From: Nematostella vectensis
Taxonomy: Eukaryota; Cnidaria; Anthozoa; Actiniaria; Edwardsiidae
Direction: 5' to 3'
Length of the DNA stretch: 60,000 nucleotides
NCBI RefSeq assembly: GCF_932526225.1
Contig: NC_064034.1
Coordinates: forward strand, 14,460,887 to 14,520,886
Shown: piece by piece, positions 20,596-30,816 of the stretch
How the letters are laid out: every line of letters starts with the position of its first letter
Numbering within the stretch: position 1 is the first letter of the stretch
The notes under the pieces: generated by a model
What the model saw: the letters and a program-made list of their open reading frames with translations, nothing else
What the model was told of the DNA's origin: nothing
The model's database searches: none
Program-made: the position numbers and the translations under genes

Positions 20596-23443
20596 ATGGC
20601 GAACCGAACAGTTGCGGTTGCCAAAAACATTAAGGGAACAAATCCGCAATATCTCGTCAAGAAAATCATCAGAACAAGAATATATGAGAGCAAATACTGG
20701 AAGGAATAATGTTTTGCCCTTACAGGTAGAATTTTTAGGAGATTGATAAAGCCTATTCCCTTAAAATCATCGTCAGTTCTTCAAGGTTTCCTGTGAAGTT
20801 TGGAAGCTTTGTAAGAAAAAGGGGTGATTTGTCTTATTACTAATTCTTGCTGCCTTTCGAGCCCGCCTAATTCTCGATAGTTTAGTCTTTAAGAACGTTA
20901 CTGGACCAACTAACTGTCAATGCTTTTATTTAGTTGATTTTTATTTACACTTTTATTTACGCTTGGTTCGTAGACATCAGCACATAAGAACAAACTTCTT
21001 TGCAGCTGAATTGCTTGTTGACAAAGCAATGGAGCTCGGTCACATAGGTGGAACATCTGGAGGCAACATCAAGCCAACCTTTTCTCTGTTTGCTGCTAAA
21101 AATGCTGCAGATTCAGCCAGAAAAAGACATTGTAGTGGAGTTCATCAAAAATGATGATTACAAGTGAGTAAGACATGGTTACCCCGGATACAGTAAACTG
21201 CAAAATACCTGTCCATTCAATTTGTAAATCCAAAACACTGCCACCTTAGTCTGTGGTCCCACAGTGAGTGTGGAACGCAGTGGCAGTCACTGCACTACTG
21301 TATTCCCCCTTATCAATATTCACCATTCTATCAACTCACTCCGGACCGGCAGTTCTTATTAACGTTGTTTCACAATGGACAGGTGTTCTGCAGTTTTTCT
21401 TACCCCTCAAAAAACAAGTAATTGAGCCACACAAAATACTAGTTTTTTTCTCTGCTTAAGAGCTGCATACATTTGTTGAGTTTTGCTTGCACTCATTGTT
21501 TCATACTTTTTACCATATGTTTTACACACATTGAAACCCTGTATTCGAGTACATACTTTTACTAAAGGTATGTGCGTGCTCTTGGGGCAATGTACATGAG
21601 ACTGGTGGGGACAGCCCTTAATTGCTACAACTACTTGGAGCCTTTATTTAACGACTACAGAAAACTGATAAGGATGAACCAAACAGGCGGTAAACATCTT
21701 GTAATCTCAGCAAAATTTAAGTGTGCTTTTTATTTTAATTTGTTTTATTTTATTTTATTGACTTCTCTACAAGTGGCAGGGTTACCACAACAACATAGCC
21801 ATTTACTGCGGATTCTTGAAAAAGGATAGTTCATACTTACCTTGCAGTCAATTGTTTGCAATTTGTTAATATTTGGTCTATGCTTACACACATAGATATA
21901 GTGAATTTTGAATCCTGAAAACAGTAAAGCAGTTTCAAATAGAAAACCAGCTGGGTCCCGAATATCTTCTTTTTACTTAAGTGTTGATATCTATAAGACA
22001 TATTTTTTCTCAAAAATGATTATTGAAAACTAAATATAAGAAAGGATTGTTTATCTTACAGTCTATGAAGTTGTCCCACATGGATTAATTCATAAATGAT
22101 TTGCTGAGGGAGGACAGAGTTAATGACATAATTTTACCCAGAATACAGGTGAGCTTTCTTTGTTCTGACAGTGATGTTATCTTGATTGATATTGCAGCAC
22201 TGTTACAAGTGGTACTAGTATATAGCATGTTGTATCGTGATTACTTTTTGTATTTCCAATGTAGGCAAGACATATTCTGGAGGGAAAAAATACCCTCAAA
22301 CCAAGGGTGAGTCTGAATTTTTAAACATGCATCTGTGTACAAATGACATGGAGGACACTTTCCACAACCAGCTGAACAGAACCACAGCTTTGGGGAAATA
22401 TAATGATTTCCTTTCACATACTTAACACATTCAAATCACTGAAAAAAATGAGAAAAATATGTGGTATTCTTTGTATATCATTGATAAGCATGTACCAAAT
22501 ACAGTACTACTGTACTTACTTAAAATAGTTATGTTTTGTATTTCTAAAAATAGAGAAGTCTGTTAGAAGATGATTTGGAGGACATGGAGTCAGAGGAGGA
22601 AGAAGAGGAAGAAGGACAAAAGGTAACAGCCCCATCCATGCAATACATCTTGCATGATCATTGAGAATGTACATGTTAGCTCCATAGCTAAGCTTGCCAG
22701 GTTAGCCCCTTAACCTCTACTCTTAACACATAAATAAGCTTGCCTGGTTAGCCCCATAACCTCTACTCTCAACACTGATAAGTTTGCCTGGTTAGCGCCA
22801 TAACCCCTTATACTCTCAATACTGATAAGTTTGCCTGGTTAGCCCCATAACCTCTACTCTCAACACTGATAAGCTTGCCTGGTTAGCCCCATAACCTCTA
22901 CTCTCAACACTGCTAAGCTTGCCTGGTTAGCCCCATTACCCCCCTTACCATCAACACTGATAACATTCCTGGTTAGCCCCATAATCCCCTTACTCTCAAC
23001 ACTGATAAGCTTGCCTGGTTAGCCCCGTAACCCCCTTACTCTCAACACTGATAAGCTTGCCTGGTTAGCCCCATAACCCCTCACCCTCAACACTGATAAG
23101 CTTGCCTGGTTGGCCCCGTAACCCCTTTACCCTCAACACTTATAATCTTGTCTGGTTAGCCCCTAACCCCCTTACTCTCAACACTGATAAGCTTTCCAGG
23201 TTAGCCCCATTACCCCCTTGCTCTCAACACTGATAAGCTTGCCTGTTCATCCCCTTAACCCCCTTACCCTCAACACTGATGAGCTCTGACATTGTCACTT
23301 ACATACAAGTTACTGTTCAATCCTGTGACGCATATAGTATGATCTTTGCAGGAATCTCCTGTCCATCACTGCATCCTCTCACCAGACCTCAGACGTGGGT
23401 ACCGCGACCAAGGCCGGAGAACCCACTTCCTTGCTCACCACAG
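20596..23443 (+). pseudogene. PRPF38A: PRPF38A-like splicing factor, unprocessed pseudogene (7 exons seen)
   Basis: PRPF38A is a spliceosomal B-complex protein. Exons by homology and GT/AG borders: 20596-20725 (MANRTVAVAKNIKGTNPQYL, IIRTRIYESKYWK), 21006-21163 (AELLVDKAMELGHIGGT...GGNIKPT), 21568-21689 (YVRALGAMYMRLVGTALNC, YLEPLFNDYRK), 22062-22148 (FINDLLREDRVNDIILPR), 22265-22306 (ARHILEGKNTLKPR), 22554-22622 (acidic EDMESEEEEEEE), 23352-23443 (SPDLRRGYRDQ). Lesions: TAA 20707-20709, a frameshift near 21080 in exon 2, a frameshift near 22070 and TAA 22088-22090 in exon 4. The RS-rich C-terminus was not found. Retained introns mean DNA-level duplication and exclude retrocopying; it could also be a host gene with sequence errors. 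Confidence 0.82.
22679..23282. repeat. Minisatellite, about 45-bp unit, about 13 copies
   Basis: Units share the core ctgataagcttgcctggtt followed by agccccataacc and a CT-rich end. Copies start near 22690, 22736, 22783, 22828, 22871, 22914 and onward to 23233. It fills most of the last visible intron of the PRPF38A-like copy. Confidence 0.93.
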
Positions 23444-24059
23444 GTACAAATTTCATGAATCACATTATATGATCCAAACTGATCACGTGAGTTTAAACTG
23501 TTGGGGTGCTGTGATTTGTAAAACACCTTTTTTAACTTTAATGCATTGGGGATAGTCAATGTCAAGATAAATGCAAATCATTTCCATCAAGATGCTTAAA
23601 CCGATTGATAATAGCTCATTTTGAAACAGCTTTTATAAAGAACATTGATTACAATATTAGAGAAATTTTATGCGTGCACCCATGTTTCCGTGTTGTTTTC
23701 GCATTAAGCTGCCAAAACAAAACATTGTTGAGAGCTGTTGAGAACTGTTTCTGATCAGAAACCTGGGCGCTCTAGAAATGTTCATATACTTTTGTTGACT
23801 GATAGGGGTAGTTTTAGGGGGATCTTGGTGTTTTTTTAATGAGATTAAAAATATGTCAAATTTTACTGCCATGTTATTATGAATTGTATTGGCCCCTCTA
23901 AATGGATCAAGCAAGAACTCATTCAATAATATTAAATATGCAGTGTAAATATTAACAAAATACTAAAACTTGGTGTGGAAAAGGCTGTCAAAGTTCAAGG
24001 TGTCTTAGTTGATGAGAATGTTTTTTCAAGAGTCTAATGGTCAATTCTTATTTCCTTTA
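23444..24059. other. No gene seen after PRPF38A-like exon 7
   Basis: AT-rich, no supported ORF and no recognisable RS-repeat exon of PRPF38A. Confidence 0.4.
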
Positions 24060-24200
24060 TAGAAGTTCCACTATGTATATTTTTATCAAAACACCATTCT
24101 AACAAGCTTGACCATGTGAAGAATATATCAAGGATGTAACAGCATTCCAAAGATTTAGATGCCATACTGTAGTTCAGAGGCGATTCTAGCTTTTTGCCAA

Positions 24201-24217
24201 GGGGGGGGGGGGGGGGG
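24201..24217. repeat. Poly-G tract
   Basis: 17 G in a row in an AT-rich context. Confidence 0.95.
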
Positions 24218-24868
24218 AATTTGGCCCAAAAATTTTTGTCATTATTTTACCCTCGTAACGATTTGGAATGAAAAGATACACTGAAAACAACAAAAAAAGA
24301 AAGCCCAAGGGAAGGTTTAAACCCCCTACCCCCCTTCCCTCCCCATAGATCCACGACTGTAGTTTTCATGTACCAAAACTGATTATTCAGAAGAATGTGT
24401 TGAAACTAAACTCCACAAATGTACCTCCTGTCATGCATTACATATTGGTGCACCCACCCTTTGGTCTGTTGGTTTTAGAAACCCTGGTTCCCCCCATACT
24501 GGCTACTCGAAAATGAATACAGAGACAAATCCTAAATTATTACTGAAAGTGCTTTATTCCAATTACTAATTTCAAACCAAACCATGTTCATTGTGACCTA
24601 TGTTAGGGTTAGAGAGAAATAAATATAACAAAAAGTCAATGGGGAGAAGAAAAGGGGGAAATAAATGACTCTATTTAAAAAAAAATGTGACTCAACTTTA
24701 AAAAATATATAACAATAATGCAATAATAGCTTAAATGAGCATATTACTAACATTTTCCCCTTTCTATTTACCTATAGGTTTGATACAAAACTGTTTTCTT
24801 TACAGATTTATTTTTGAAAAAGCACAAGTTTGATGTTGTCTTTAAATAATTTAAGTACCTTGCTCCCA

Positions 24869-24895
24869 GGGGGAGGGAGGGGGGGGGGGGGGGGG
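24869..24895. repeat. Poly-G-rich tract
   Basis: G-only apart from two A, 27 bp; could form a G-quadruplex. Confidence 0.95.
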
Positions 24896-24944
24896 ACTTT
24901 GAGAAACGGGAGTTTGAAAGACAGGGGTGCTTGACAGCATAATC

Positions 24945-25310
24945 AATTTTAACGCTAAGGGATAGCACCAAGGGCATGGTCAACAACAATTCTTACCCCT
25001 AAGAGATAGCACATTGGGTGTGGTCAGAGGAATTTTTAACCCTGAGAGTTAGCATTAAAAAACAATGCTGGTTTTCATTTGATGATGGATCCTATATTGT
25101 TATGTTACCGACAATAAAGTTGAAAGTATTAACCGATCAGTTGACTTGTGGTTTATTGTAAAATACATTTCAAGCGATTGGGCCACCACTTAGCGTGAGA
25201 CACCCTATCAGATAGCAGAATCGGAGAAATCCTCCTCCCCGGGCGTGAAAACCCCTAGAAGATAGCAGAATCGGAAAAATCCTAAAACAAACCCTAAGAG
25301 AAAGCAGTTG
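24945..25310. repeat. Degenerate repeat around CCCTAAGAGATAGCA
   Basis: Variants of ccctaagagatagca occur near 24954, 24996, 25041, 25205, 25252 and 25290 with spacing of about 40-50 bp apart from one gap. Confidence 0.5.
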
Positions 25311-25373
25311 GTAAGAATTTTATACCGAAAAAGATAGGTCGAGCACCCCCGTCTATCTTTCTGGAGATTCCTT

Positions 25374-25396
25374 CCCCCCCCCCCCCCCCCCCCCCC
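25374..25396. repeat. Poly-C tract
   Basis: 23 C in a row. Its flank (agcacccccgtctatcttt) resembles the inverse of the flank of the poly-G tract at 24869. Confidence 0.95.
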
Positions 25397-26030
25397 GGAC
25401 CTTGCTCTAATAAAAAACCCTTCCCTTGATAAAAGTTTCATTAATGTAAACTTGTATCAAAGCTACATTCTGACCAGCTCTGCCCTTGCAAAGAAACAAA
25501 TGATAGATGCAACAGCATTCCAAAGATAGAATGATATAGTTAGATACACTTCAGACGCCATATGGAAGGTTAATCTATCACTTTTTTTACTGGTGATACT
25601 TCATCACCAAGGAAATAAAAATTCACAAATATACCTTCAGTCATGCATTAGACATTGATGCACTTACCCTTTAAGATGGTGGCCTGGTATGTTTTTTAAT
25701 AGAAATTATGGATCCACACATGCTAATGCTACTCCAAAATTAAATGCAATGGAGGAGAACAAATTGATTGAAAATGTCTAATTTCAAACCTAATTACCTA
25801 TTTTAATTTATTTAGGGTGCAGAGAGGAAACAGCAAATAATATCAATAGTCAAGAGAGAGAAAGAGAGAGAAAAGGAAGAAATTGGACTATAGCTTTGAT
25901 AAAAAAGTCATCAGTAATGCAACAACTTGGTTGAGCAATCTCTTAACATTTCCCGTTCCACATTATCTTTAGGTTGATAGAAAAAATGTTTTCAGATTTA
26001 TCATTGAGAGCAAGTATTTGCTCTCAAAAA

Positions 26031-27420
26031 GCCTATTTCACATTTACTGCTGTATCAAAGTAAGATATCCCCTACTATTATCTTTAAGACAATTGCCTAT
26101 TCTCATGCCTTCCAGCCTCAGCATCAATCGTGGCCCTCGGGTAGTCCTTGGTTGGTTTTATCTAAAGAAAAATTGAAAACAATTATAAGTATTTTTTTTT
26201 CTTTCAAAACAACATTTTCATCATGCCATTTATAACCTTATTAGCTTTCCACAACTATTTGAATAATAAATTAATAAACACAATAGATAGTATGCAAGAT
26301 GCAGACAATATAAGCTAAGCAAAAAGAATATAGGTAATAGGGGTATTTGTAGTTATGAAAATGTTTAAAAAAATTGCTGTATCTTCGAGAAAACTAAATA
26401 CACAGAATATAAAGACAAGAAAGGTCTTCTTTAGCAATAAATGACAGGATGATATTTGTCAGCCTTTATTAAATGTATCAACGCAGTCAATAAAGTATAG
26501 AAAGAACGAAGAATATCAAAGGATGTTGTTATGCTCAAATTGTTTGATTTAGACCGCGATTTCTCAAAGCAAACTCTTATAAACAAATGTATAAATCGAG
26601 TAAGCGTGAAAGTGATACAGTAACTAGACTACTACGTATTTCTGTCGTTAAATTCTTACTTACCGTGAGAAATATATGCCTGAATTGATAAAACGTGTAA
26701 GTATTTATGAATTTAACATTTTCATGGCGATTGCCAGTGGAATGAAAACCACCCAAGTGCACGCAAAAAACTATAAGCCAATCGGAATTCAAGTAAATGG
26801 TATTTTAGCCAATCAAAACAAGGATAGATGACTTTGATATGACATCTGACGTCAAACTGGTACAGTGTTTTAGCTTGAGCGAGTGGTTTTGGAAAAAAAA
26901 CAGGTAGAAACGTGCATTATAAAAGCACAACAAAAGAAAAATAACTGTGATATTCTCAATACAAACCGTCGTTAAAAACTCACCTTGGCAGTGTTTTTTG
27001 TCGCTTTCTGTGTGTGGTTGTGTTCGCTTTTTGTTGTAAACTGTGAACTTGTCGACTTTCTGCTAGCAAGAAACTCGTCGACACAAGTAAATTTTTTTTA
27101 TATCTGAAAACATACATCAATCCAAGGCCCATTCTTTTCAGGATCTCCTTATAGATCTCCATAGATATAGACGTGAAGGAATATTATTAGAATGGTAGTG
27201 TAGAGCCTCTAAGAAGTCCTCTTTTTGCTGCTGCAACGGACGGGATTCACGAACACTCGGGTAGATTTTACTATCGGCTCGTACTTCAGACAAAACGGTT
27301 CCTCCTAAAATTTCAGCCCATGTGAATCCTTATTAAATACTATTTTCAATCTGCCTTTTTTGCTGTGAACACACGAACTTTGAAGGCGGTAAAAATATAA
27401 AAATACGTGAAAACGTAAGA
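26031..27420. other. No gene seen
   Basis: 1.4 kb AT-rich DNA with only short chance ORFs on both strands. Confidence 0.4.
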
Positions 27421-27579
27421 CCGAGTGGGGCCTGGGAGTTGCACGATTGACTGGATGGATGGATAGTGACACCACAGGATACCCGCGCGATGACCACAAA
27501 ACCAAGTCGCATAGCTATACAATATTTCTATACCTATGAAGCTCCGCTCGCGGCCTGCGGCTCCGCTGGCTCCGCTATT
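27421..27579 (+). repeat. Dispersed repeat, copy 1
   Basis: Starts ccgagtggggcctgggagtt and runs through gcgatgaccacaaaa and atttctatacctatg to a ctccgct-rich end. A second copy in the same orientation is at 45996. Probably a short interspersed element or MITE; class unknown. Confidence 0.75.
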
Positions 27580-27879
27580 ATTTAGCTCCCCATAAGTGGA
27601 CTTACCTAAGGGAGATGGTCGAGCGGTCAAACTCAGGAAGAGCCCAAACAGGGAGCTTTAAGATAACGAGTGAAATCAATCGTCCTTGTTATGTTTGTAA
27701 AAGCCTGTGGCCTAGTTGGCCGTGTGGACCTGGTGCCGAGCGCACACCAGGCATGCGCGCGTAAGTACACATGTGAGCGAGCAGCGACACCATCTTGTTT
27801 TTAGTAAATTTGTGTCTTGTTTCATTGAGTCAAATCTCGTGGTTTGATCCGAACTGTTGAATCAGGAAAGACGCAACAC

Positions 27880-27891
27880 TGGCGACGAGAA
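27880..27891 (+). promoter_or_regulatory. Possible primer-binding site of a Ty3-type element
   Basis: tggcgacgagaa directly after caacac and 15 bp before the Gag ATG, the usual place of a tRNA primer-binding site. The LTR itself was not delimited; it would lie within about 27690-27878. Confidence 0.35.
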
Positions 27892-27906
27892 TATAGCGAG
27901 ATTATT

Positions 27907-29190
27907 ATGGCGGAATCAGCGAATACGTTGCCGAAATTCGACTGTTTTTCCGACCTGTCCACGCTTGGCCACGATGAACACGCTAACTGAACTCATTCAA
28001 GCTGTACGCGGATGGAAAAGGCCTCATTATTGATACCGATGCGTCAAATGCGACGAAGCAGCGTCGGAGGGCTCTCTTGTTGCACTTTGCTGGACCGGAT
28101 GTGCAAGAAATCTTAGAAACTTTGCCGGAAACGGGCACCGCGGAAGAATACGGTAAAGCAGTAACCACTTTGAACGGATATTTCGTCCCCCAGGTAAACT
28201 ACATTTGCAAGGCAAGCTTTTAAAAGCCTTCCTTTCAAGCCCAATAAAACCACTGAGCAATTTGCTACTCTATTACGTAAAGCAGCTAAGGACTGCGAAT
28301 TTGGAGCTGATGTAGAAAATCAAATTAGAGACACTGTTTTAGAAAAATGCACGTCCACGTATATTAAACGGAAATTGTTAGAAGAAGGCCAGACTTTGAC
28401 CTTGAGAAAAGCGCTAGAAATCGCCGAGCAATGTGAAAAGATCGAGTCCCAGCTAGCAAAACGTTTCCATGGTAATAAGCCAGAAACTAGTAACTAAGAA
28501 GCAGTTAATAGAATTAATGACAAGCCCCATAAACCAGGGAAGCCCAAAAACCCCAGAAACCATTCCAGACAGGAAAGGGATAGACCCCAAAGGAAAAATA
28601 TTATGTTATCAATGTAGCAACGTAGGGCACACTAAACGGGATCCAAAATGCCCTGCCCATGGCCAAACCTGTCGGAAATGTGGTGGAAAAAAACATTTTG
28701 CAAAAGCATGTCAAACCAAGCAAAAGGCTAACCAAATCCATGAGCAGCCCAAGTCTAGAGACGAGTATGCTTTCACTGTATTGGGAGAGGGGTACCCCAG
28801 TAATATAGATGTATGTGTGGGAGGAATTAACATAACCATGCTCATAGACTCAAGTGCAAATAGCAATATCATAGATGAACAAACTTGGGAACAGTTAAAG
28901 ACAAAACACATAAAATGTGAGTCAAAGGCGGGTCCGATAGACCGTAACCTTTATGCCTATGCTGCCGAGAAGCCTTAGGACGTGAAAGGAACATTCTCAT
29001 GCGAAGCTAGTTTCAGGGGGAACACAGTGGATGCTGATTTTATTGTTATCAGAGGAAAGGGCATCCCATTGTTGGGCAAAAACACTGCCATGAAATTGGG
29101 AGTGCTGAAAGTTGGCCCTGATGTTTCCATGGTGACAGACAAAACTGAAGTTTTAAAACGGAAGTACCCGAAACAAACACTCAAGCATTA
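27907..29190 (+). pseudogene. Ty3-type Gag and start of aspartic protease (broken, truncated)
   Basis: Gag begins at 27907 (MAESANTLPKFDCFSDL), continues with RALLLHFAGPDVQEI and, in a shifted frame, FATLLRKAAKDCEFGA and LRKALEIAEQCEKIE. Two CCHC-type zinc knuckles follow (CYQCSNVGHTKRDPKC and CRKCGGKKHFAKAC, about 28600-28710). The aspartic protease has LIDSSANSNIID, so the usual DSG is DSS, which would remove a key Gly. Breaks: TGA 27988-27990, frame changes near 28195 and 28470, TAG 28976-28978. Coding ends near 29190 with LLGKNTAMKLGVL; reverse transcriptase, RNase H and integrase are missing. Confidence 0.8.
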
Positions 29191-29399
29191 AGATGACGCC
29201 CGTAAAAGTTAGCAAGATCAAGAATGAAGGTTTAGTATACTTCAGTCTATATGGTAACAGACACCAAAACAAAAGCCTATATTTAGAATAGGTGATGAGG
29301 TTAGGATAAGTAAATATAAACGAAATGTGTTGTATAACATTCAGGGATTTAAACGTACTATAAACACTTGTAGAAAAATAATATAGTAAGGTATAGCAT

Positions 29400-29747
29400 A
29401 TGAAGTGTGAATATGTAAAATTGAAGGTCACCTTATCCGACGACAACCTCCTAACTCTCCGACGTGCCCTGCTTCGGGAGCACTCCATCTGGAGCTCAGC
29501 CATCATACTATTGTCACCAAGTGATGTTGGAGGCAGCGATACACTAATGATGACAAAAGAGCAACGTCAACTCACTAGACCCAAGCTCGCTGACGCTCCA
29601 TCAGCTGTGATCCTTAAGGATGATCAGCTCCTGGCTCAGGTGCATGACTACCTCCGACCATGTGTGGAATGTCGTAAAAAGCGTTACAGAATTTCTTCAC
29701 CAAGTATAGTATATGATGAACACCAGTCTAGACACTTTTACATATGA
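29400..29747 (+). CDS. Small ORF with GGSDTL...TKEQ motif (115 aa)
   Basis: Residues KLKVTLSDDN and, further on, GGSDTLMMTKEQRQL recall a small protein type I associate with virus-like elements in cnidarians (a beta-strand start, a GG turn and a TKxQ helix). Function unknown. It lies 28 bp before the Bro-N ORF, in the same orientation, and 210 bp after the truncated Ty3 element. Confidence 0.4.
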   Translation: MKCEYVKLKVTLSDDNLLTLRRALLREHSIWSSAIILLSPSDVGGSDTLMMTKEQRQLTRPKLADAPSAVILKDDQLLAQVHDYLRPCVECRKKRYRISSPSIVYDEHQSRHFYI

Positions 29748-29774
29748 CAAAACAAAGATCGACGTAATTAAGAA

Positions 29775-30104
29775 GTGCGAAGTGTGAAGGTAGTCGCCGA
29801 CTTGTTAGGGTATAAAAATACTAGAAAAGCTATAAGAGACCATGTTGACTCAGAGGACAAGATAACTCTAAGAGAGCTCAAACCTAGGGGGAACGAAACG
29901 TTCCCCCAAGCGATTTACATCAATGAGTCTGAAACGTATAGCATGATACTGAGATCAAACATGAGTGTGGCAAGAGATTTAAAGAGGTGGGTCACTAGTG
30001 AAGTGCTGCCATCTATTAGAAGGATAGAAAGATACGAGCGTAAGACCCGCCAGATACTCTCCTTCAGCATTGAAACTGAGTATGATCTACACAAAAAGTC
30101 GTAA
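29775..30104 (+). CDS. Bro-N domain protein (109 aa)
   Basis: Clear Bro-N domain, the DNA-binding N-terminal domain of baculovirus-repeated-ORF and phage antirepressor proteins: VADLLGYKNTRKAIRDHVD (about 6-25), then AIYINES, MILRSNMSVARDLKRWV and TSEVLPSIRR (about 75-90). Usual start would lie a little upstream, so the N-terminus may be cut. There is no second domain in frame; zinc-finger ORFs follow at 30262 and 30547. In viruses such proteins regulate transcription or replication; here the role is unknown. Confidence 0.85.
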   Translation: MRSVKVVADLLGYKNTRKAIRDHVDSEDKITLRELKPRGNETFPQAIYINESETYSMILRSNMSVARDLKRWVTSEVLPSIRRIERYERKTRQILSFSIETEYDLHKKS

Positions 30105-30261
30105 ACTTTATAACGAACCGCCATCCGAGAGGCATCTTAAGTGCATCACTAGGTGAAAACCAAATTAGTAGCGATATGAGAATAAGATCATATAGTATGA
30201 GCTATCAGAAAGGGCTCACCAGACTTGATAATCCAAAATCTACATAAGGACTACTCAGGTT

Positions 30262-30501
30262 TTGCGATCGAGTTTAAAAGCTCTAAAAGAACCGGCAGGC
30301 TATCGGACGAGCAACAGGTGTACTAAAAGATATAAGGACAACAACTATAAGGTGCTGGTGAGTAACGACTATGATGAGATTATAGAAGAGTTTGTCAAGT
30401 TCTTCGATGAAGTGAGAGTTCAGTGTGCACGCTGCTCTAGGAGGTTCAAATCTGCAGACACTTTGGGAAACCACTTGAGGTACATCCACAGACATTTATA
30501 G
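30262..30501 (+). CDS. Small C2H2 zinc-finger ORF (79 aa)
   Basis: One finger near the C-terminus: CARCSRRFKSADTLGNHLRY with a final IHRHL, i.e. C-x2-C-x12-H-x4-H. The N-terminal half is basic. It may have been the C-terminal part of the Bro-N protein or a separate regulator. Confidence 0.6.
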   Translation: MRSSLKALKEPAGYRTSNRCTKRYKDNNYKVLVSNDYDEIIEEFVKFFDEVRVQCARCSRRFKSADTLGNHLRYIHRHL

Positions 30502-30546
30502 AAAAAAAATAGAGCGAGAGCTATAAAACAGTCCAAGACTAAATAC

Positions 30547-30693
30547 ATGCTAAATAAGGAGTGGTGCTGCCTAGTGTGTAAGAATGGTAGGAACTACACA
30601 TTAGCTGCAAATACTAACCACACGAACACAAAAAGGCACCAGAAAAACCAGGCCACATGCAACATAATCGACGTGTTCACCAAGACACCCTAA
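30547..30693 (+). CDS. Short C2H2-like zinc-finger ORF (48 aa)
   Basis: CCLVCKNGRNYTLAANTNH followed by TNTKRH: a C-x2-C...H-x5-H finger of the U1/matrin-like spacing. It continues the run of small DNA-binding ORFs before PolB. Upstream frame is open from about 30510 without a Met. Confidence 0.5.
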   Translation: MLNKEWCCLVCKNGRNYTLAANTNHTNTKRHQKNQATCNIIDVFTKTP

Positions 30694-30816
30694 AAATTAA
30701 AAAAATATAGAAGCGAACAATCCGACGGATCCAAAACGGACCACTCGGATTTAATAAAGTGCGTTGGACACTTCCTACACCTAAGGCCAGTTCCTACACC
30801 TAAGGCTCGAAGGCCA

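Larger units (their letters stand above)
24060..26030. repeat. Old direct duplication: about 24060-24830 and 25430-26030
   Basis: The two blocks share, in the same order, diverged segments such as gcaacagcattccaaagat, cagtcatgcattagacattg with gtgcac/atgcac, tctaatttcaaacc, and the closing cttaacattttcccc...ttacag-like region. The copies are separated by poly-G/poly-C tracts and a short degenerate repeat. No coding capacity seen in either. Confidence 0.6.

Noticed and set aside
22679-23282. Regular 45-bp repeats as a CRISPR array
   Set aside because: Units are contiguous with no unique spacers, and they lie in an animal intron.
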